Below are positions 5,727 to 9,088 of a stretch of 9,088 nt of DNA, one piece after another. The stretch spans positions 1-9,088 of the forward strand of contig NVTH01000219.1 of NCBI GenBank assembly GCA_002401525.1, read 5' to 3'. The stretch comes from Moraxellaceae bacterium (GTDB taxonomy: Bacteria; Pseudomonadota; Gammaproteobacteria; Pseudomonadales; UBA3067). The stretch's first letter is position 1. Each line of letters starts with the position of its first letter. The notes under the pieces were generated by a model that searched no databases, was not told the DNA's origin, and saw only the letters and a program-made list of their open reading frames with translations. The position numbers and the translations under genes are program-made.

Positions 5727-7205
5727 TTAGGGTCGCCAAGGCCCTTCAATCGCATCGGCTAACGAGTTGTTGGCCGGTTGCTCTTCTCGCAAGGTGCGCA
5801 TTTTTTCGATGACTCGCTGTGAGCGGTCTTGTTTTTGTTTTATAGCGGCATTGCCTGGGTCTAGTTTAAGTAAGTATTCCCAGATGGAGTGGGCCTGGCT
5901 GATGCGCTCATGGCTGTAAAAATTATCTGCCCGCTGATCTAGTTTGGTGATTTGACCACTTAAAAACTGTTTAGCTTGGCGGATTTTTTTTTGTTCGCTT
6001 AATGGGTTCGGTTCAAGCGTGGCGATTGTCGACAACGTAGCATTGATATCGAGAAGGTTTACATTGGCTAAATCAGTTTCAAGCTGTTGTAGCAGTGTTT
6101 TTAACTGGGCGTGTTTCTCGGCTGCGGAGGGTTGTTTGATTTTTTTTACCGTCGACTGCGTCGCGGGATCTTTGGGGGTGTAACCCGCTTGCTGGTTGAA
6201 TGCGTTATTGAGCAAGCTTTGCTCGCCAAAGTAGGGGGCATTAAGGTAGGGCTCGGTACTTTTCTGGCTAGTAAGTTGGCCTTCGTTGGTGGTGCGGTTT
6301 CGATTGGAGTCAGTCGGGCGTGGATTGCTACGCTGTTGTGTTAGGTAACTTCCATCCACTGGGTCTTGTTTGGCAAAGTAATGGCTGAGAATTTGATATT
6401 CCGTTTCTAGGGTGGGGGGAAGATTCTCTCGGTCAATAAAGGTGAAGCAAGATCTTGAACGGATTAGGTGATTTGAATCGAAGTTGTTCTTGGCGCAATG
6501 AAAAAATGTGCGATTGGCGTGGCGAATCATTAATTTGTAGCGAAATTGATTAAATCGGCTCAAGGGTGATTCGAGCGTGGATTGATTCAGGGCGCTGATA
6601 TTGTTGTTGGCGGTTTGCAGCCAAACCATTTTTGCCTTTTTAGTGCGCAGTTTGAGTGATGCCAGTTGGATTCTTTCTTGTTTAAAGAGGCGTTTAAACG
6701 CGGTGTTGAATATTTTAGGATTAATGGAGTTTCGTTCTGCCGCTAATAATAATGCTTCTGCTTCTTGCCAGTAATGCGTGTTGATTTTTACGGTTACTCG
6801 TTGCAACACTTTAGTGCTGTGCAGGCGGTCTGCTTTTTCCAGTACGCTTTTTTGTTGTTGGTATTGAGGCGAGGTGAGCTGTTTTTGCCGAAATTGTTTA
6901 TTCAGTATGGCTTCAGCGTGCTTAAATTTTTGGGTTTGAATGGCTTGATTAAAACTGTCGTCAGGGGTGCTGGGTTGAGACTGTAATGCTTGAGGCTGCG
7001 TTGCTTGAGGTGGTGTTGTTTGAGGCGACGTTGTTTGAGGTGATGTTGTTTGAGGTGATGTTGTTTGGCAGCCTGCGAGCAGCAATAGGCTGCCTAATAA
7101 GCCAGTGAGCAGGACTGAACTAAAGCGTTTACACAGGGCAGTTCTTGGCCACTGGTTGAGCCAGTAATTGGCTGGCTTGATGTTCAATTTGATTTTGATA
7201 TTCAT
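5727..7205 (-). CDS. Outer-membrane lipoprotein of unknown family, cyclase partner
   Basis: The 492-residue product is not recognised. Residues 28-45 are a hydrophobic signal segment ending in the lipobox LLAGC, so Cys46 should be lipidated; Gln47 at +2 favours sorting to the outer membrane. Residues 48-77 are six five-residue repeats (TTSPQ and variants), a flexible linker. Residues about 80-200 are helical with TPR-like stretches (HAEAILNKQF, WQEAEALLLAAE). A polar, Asn/Gln/Ser-rich stretch follows around 290-370, and residues about 425-467 again look like a TPR hairpin. The frame opens at ATG 7205, 77 bp inside the cyclase gene, without a good ribosome site. That gives an unusually long region before the hydrophobic core. 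A CTG at 7136, overlapping the cyclase stop, would give a normal 22-residue signal peptide, so the true start is uncertain. It is co-directional with the cyclase and probably in its operon. A scaffold or envelope sensor role is inferred only. Confidence 0.85.
   Translation of the reverse strand: MNIKIKLNIKPANYWLNQWPRTALCKRFSSVLLTGLLGSLLLLAGCQTTSPQTTSPQTTSPQTTPPQATQPQALQSQPSTPDDSFNQAIQTQKFKHAEAILNKQFRQKQLTSPQYQQQKSVLEKADRLHSTKVLQRVTVKINTHYWQEAEALLLAAERNSINPKIFNTAFKRLFKQERIQLASLKLRTKKAKMVWLQTANNNISALNQSTLESPLSRFNQFRYKLMIRHANRTFFHCAKNNFDSNHLIRSRSCFTFIDRENLPPTLETEYQILSHYFAKQDPVDGSYLTQQRSNPRPTDSNRNRTTNEGQLTSQKSTEPYLNAPYFGEQSLLNNAFNQQAGYTPKDPATQSTVKKIKQPSAAEKHAQLKTLLQQLETDLANVNLLDINATLSTIATLEPNPLSEQKKIRQAKQFLSGQITKLDQRADNFYSHERISQAHSIWEYLLKLDPGNAAIKQKQDRSQRVIEKMRTLREEQPANNSLADAIEGPWRP
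6975..7064 (-). repeat. 15-bp tandem repeat encoding TTSPQ linker
   Basis: Six head-to-tail 15-bp units encode TTSPQ three times, then TTPPQ, ATQPQ and ALQSQ. The units next to the lipidated cysteine are almost identical in DNA and decay away from it, which suggests recent growth at that end. Loss or gain of a unit keeps the reading frame and would only change the tether length. Confidence 0.9.
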
Positions 7206-8601
7206 CCGTTAATTGTTCAACGATGCACACTTCGACAGGTTCGTTTTTACCTTTCACTTGCAGGGTCTGCTGCCCAGTAATGATTACTTTGTCGCGTACC
7301 GTGTTGTGGCTGTAGACCTGTTTGGAGACAATTAGTTTCCCTGCTTGGCCCATATCGCACAGTCTGGAGGCTAGGTTGACCGCTCGACCTACCACAGTGT
7401 ACTGGAAGTATTCCGTGGAACCTAAGGTTCCTGCTAACATTTCCCCTGAATGAATGCCTATTTTGAATTCCGCCAGGGGCCGATTTTCAGTGGCTCTTAA
7501 TTGATTCAGTTGTCTGACTACGAGGAGCAGTAATTGCGCGCAGCGAATGGCATTAAATCGATGGTCGGGGTCGGCGCTGGGTACGCCGAATAGCACCATG
7601 GCGCCATCACCGATGTATTTGTCCACGGTGCCATGGTAAACCTGACTGGTTTTGACGATGTGGTAATAATATTCGTTGAGCAGCTCTTCCACCTCTTGGG
7701 GGGCAAGGTACTCACACATGGCGGTGAAGCCCACGATATCAATGAAGAGGACGCTGGCGTCTACGTAGGTGCTGGGGACTCCTTGTTGGTCTAAATTGGC
7801 CAAGATGTTTTTTGCAAACCCAGGGGCGACGTATTGATGAAAGGTTTTTTCCAATTGGTGGCGTTCTTTGAGACCTTGCGCCATGGTGTTAAAGCTGTGA
7901 ATAAGGGTGCCGATTTCGTCGGTACGTCGTTCCGTGATGCGGTAATCCAGTTCGTCATGAGCAATGGCGTTGGCGGCGGCAGTGAGGCTTTTGATGGGGC
8001 GGGTAATATTTCGACTCAGCAGCAGGGACAATAATATTGCGCAAATAAATATCGTGACGGTGGTGACGGTCATAAGCTCGATGGAATGCCGGATGGTGAG
8101 GGTGACGGCGTGGTTATTAAGAGTGATTTGGGCGTAGCCTGCGAACACATCTTGGAAGGTGATGGGAGCAGCATAAGTGTCGCCTTGGCGGTGGATGACG
8201 TTAAACAGTTGTTGGCTGGTTTGGGCGTTTTTATCTGGGGCAATCAAGGTTTGTTGAGAGACCGGTAGTTTGCTTGATTTTGCCAGCGTTTTGCCGTGGG
8301 AGTCGAAAAATATGGCGCTTTGGACGTTGGTATCTTCCGCTAATTTGGTGGCGATTACATTTAAGCTGAGGAGGTCATCTGCGAGCACTAATTCTGCCCC
8401 TGCGTAGGCGGATTGTTTGGCGATGGCGCGCCCAAAGGTGTCGGTTTGATCGTCAATCAATTGGTAGAGGTTGGTTGATAAAATTAACCACAGGCTGCCC
8501 AGGGTTAAGGCGGCAAGTCCTACTAAAGACAGCGCTACTTTGTAAGAGATCGGTAGGTTGTTGCCCCAAGTAGAGGGTTTATTGAGCATGATTTGATTCA
8601 A
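7129..8601 (-). CDS. Membrane class III adenylate cyclase with HAMP domain
   Basis: The 490-residue product should make cAMP from ATP at the inner membrane. Order: TM1 (about 21-42), a periplasmic sensor (43-173), TM2 (about 174-197), HAMP (198-250), a linker helix with HQYVAP (255-260), and a class III cyclase domain (about 280-465). All catalytic residues are visible: metal-binding Asp288 (FIDIVGFT) and Asp332 (IGDG), adenine-specifying Lys328 and Thr402, and transition-state Asn409 and Arg413 (VNLASR). Thr402 in place of Asp is the class IIIb pattern; Lys and Thr argue for adenylate rather than guanylate cyclase. The sensor resembles E. coli Smp/YtjB, whose gene is also divergent from serB. 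The start is TTG 8601, supported by GGAAGTGA upstream; ATG 8589 is the alternative and removes four residues. The stop lies inside the overlapping lipoprotein frame. The ligand is unknown. Confidence 0.93.
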   Translation of the reverse strand: MNQIMLNKPSTWGNNLPISYKVALSLVGLAALTLGSLWLILSTNLYQLIDDQTDTFGRAIAKQSAYAGAELVLADDLLSLNVIATKLAEDTNVQSAIFFDSHGKTLAKSSKLPVSQQTLIAPDKNAQTSQQLFNVIHRQGDTYAAPITFQDVFAGYAQITLNNHAVTLTIRHSIELMTVTTVTIFICAILLSLLLSRNITRPIKSLTAAANAIAHDELDYRITERRTDEIGTLIHSFNTMAQGLKERHQLEKTFHQYVAPGFAKNILANLDQQGVPSTYVDASVLFIDIVGFTAMCEYLAPQEVEELLNEYYYHIVKTSQVYHGTVDKYIGDGAMVLFGVPSADPDHRFNAIRCAQLLLLVVRQLNQLRATENRPLAEFKIGIHSGEMLAGTLGSTEYFQYTVVGRAVNLASRLCDMGQAGKLIVSKQVYSHNTVRDKVIITGQQTLQVKGKNEPVEVCIVEQLTDEYQNQIEHQASQLLAQPVAKNCPV

Positions 8602-8605
8602 TGGT

Positions 8606-8613
8606 TCACTTCC
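8606..8613 (-). promoter_or_regulatory. Ribosome binding site deciding the cyclase TTG start
   Basis: GGAAGTGA on the minus strand matches GGAGGTGA at seven of eight bases, and its GGAAG ends 7 nt before TTG 8601. The downstream ATG 8589 has nothing comparable at a proper distance, so TTG is preferred. Confidence 0.6.
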
Positions 8614-8660
8614 GCTGTGCCTTGTTAGAATGTTTGCAAATGGTGTGTCTTAAAGCGTGA

Positions 8661-8674
8661 TCAAATTAGTTTGA
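8661..8674. repeat. Short palindrome in the cyclase leader
   Basis: TCAAA-TTAG-TTTGA is an inverted repeat with 5-bp arms about 50 bp downstream of the predicted cyclase start. It could be an operator, but the arms are short and A+T-rich, so chance is quite possible. Confidence 0.3.
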
Positions 8675-8721
8675 CTAAGATGGTTTAACTAGGATCGTTT
8701 GAAATTGAAACAGTGCCGCGC

Positions 8722-8749
8722 ATTATAGCGGTTTTTGATGGCAGGTAAG
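8722..8749 (-). promoter_or_regulatory. Sigma-70 promoter of the cyclase-lipoprotein operon
   Basis: A perfect TATAAT lies at 8727-8722 on the minus strand. The -35 is poor: CTTACC at 8749-8744 with a 16-bp spacer matches three of six bases. The predicted start is near 8715, with a leader of about 114 nt to TTG 8601. A weak -35 would suit activation by a regulator. Confidence 0.45.
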
Positions 8750-8751
8750 CA

Positions 8752-8780
8752 CTTCGTTTCGGTAAAAAATTGGGTATAAT
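8752..8780 (+). promoter_or_regulatory. Sigma-70 promoter of serB
   Basis: A perfect TATAAT at 8775-8780 points to serB. No recognisable -35 sits at 16-18 bp, and there is no TG extension. The predicted start is near 8787, giving a leader of about 81 nt. It is back to back with the cyclase promoter, the two -35 regions touching around 8750. Confidence 0.45.
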
Positions 8781-8798
8781 TGCGCCTTTTCTTCAGTG

Positions 8799-8819
8799 GG
8801 CACACAGTGGTTGTGCGCC
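8799..8819 (+). other. Hairpin in the serB leader
   Basis: GGC-A-CACA pairs with TGTG-C-GCC around a 5-nt loop, with one A-C mismatch. It would form near the 5' end of the serB mRNA. No T run follows, so it is not a terminator as it stands. Confidence 0.4.
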
Positions 8820-8867
8820 AATGACTGTTCTTAAATTCACTCATTAATCTGGAAAATCTATTTTATT

Positions 8868-9088
8868 GTGCGGGAAATAATATTAGTTCAGCTCCGTGGT
8901 CAAGAGAGTCAGGCACTTACCTCGACTTTTTTTGGTGTGTTGGCTCAGCACTCGGTTAATGTGTTGGATATCGGTCAATCGGTGATTCATAACGCGTTGA
9001 ATCTTGGGGTTTTAGTGGAGTTTCCTGAACAAGGGGGTTCGGAAACGGTGCTGGCTGAGTTGGCGCGATTAGTCGGGGACCAAGGGGG
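8868..9088 (+). CDS. serB: Phosphoserine phosphatase SerB (5' part, cut by window edge)
   Basis: SerB removes phosphate from O-phosphoserine, the last step of serine synthesis in the cytoplasm. Only the first 73 codons are present; the frame is open to the right edge. They read VREIILVQLRG, then FFGVLAQHSVNVLDIGQSVI and LGVLVEFP, which matches the N-terminal ACT-like domain of Pseudomonas SerB (MREIVLINITG, VNILDIGQAVI, GILVEIP). The haloacid-dehalogenase catalytic domain with its DxDxT motif lies beyond the window. The start is GTG 8868 because homology begins exactly there; the upstream GGAAAA is a weak and distant ribosome site. It is divergent from the cyclase gene, an arrangement comparable to serB and smp in E. 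coli. Confidence 0.93.
   Translation, partial: MREIILVQLRGQESQALTSTFFGVLAQHSVNVLDIGQSVIHNALNLGVLVEFPEQGGSETVLAELARLVGDQG

Noticed and set aside
6111..6344. Plus-strand frames opposite the lipoprotein and cyclase genes
   Set aside because: They are antisense shadows without ribosome sites, promoters or family resemblance.
8821..8847. Eight-codon leader peptide frame (MTVLKFTH) before serB
   Set aside because: It lacks a ribosome site, has no serine codons that would suggest attenuation, and such short frames arise by chance.

Overview
The window looks like the chromosome of a gammaproteobacterium, probably a marine or aquatic member of the Pseudomonadales/Oceanospirillales side of the class. 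The basis is a parC and a serB that read like their Pseudomonas and Escherichia counterparts, type IVa pilins with the usual FTLIEL start, and a membrane protein gene divergent from serB, as smp/ytjB is in E. coli. No species can be named. G+C is moderate. There are no RNA genes, insertion sequences or CRISPR arrays.

Layout: (1) 1-3050, four type IV pilin paralogues in a row on the minus strand, here called pilins 1 to 4 from left to right. Pilins 3 and 4 each have a terminator, a structured leader of about 110-120 nt, a sigma-54-like -24/-12 promoter and an upstream TGAC-N7-GTCA-N5-TGAC element. That element lies at almost the same distance from the promoter in both cases (134 and 133 bp). 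Pilins 1 and 2 lack this module. (2) 3377-5617, parC on the plus strand, with its own terminator. (3) 5727-8601, a minus-strand operon: a membrane class III adenylate cyclase followed, with a 77-bp overlap, by a lipoprotein of unrecognised family. (4) From 8868 to the right edge, the 5' end of serB, divergent from the cyclase across an intergenic region with two -10 boxes pointing outward.

How the parts work together: the pilins would be processed and assembled by machinery encoded elsewhere, because no pilB/C/D/M-Q or pilS/R gene is present. Pilins 3 and 4 are probably switched together by one sigma-54 activator of the PilR type. The cyclase would sense something through a periplasmic domain resembling E. 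coli Smp/YtjB and make cAMP. The co-transcribed lipoprotein is a candidate envelope partner. ParC and SerB are housekeeping genes.

The most noteworthy signals are the duplicated sigma-54/upstream-element module, the cyclase that appears to carry an Smp-like sensor at the serB locus, and the lipoprotein with a TTSPQ repeat linker.
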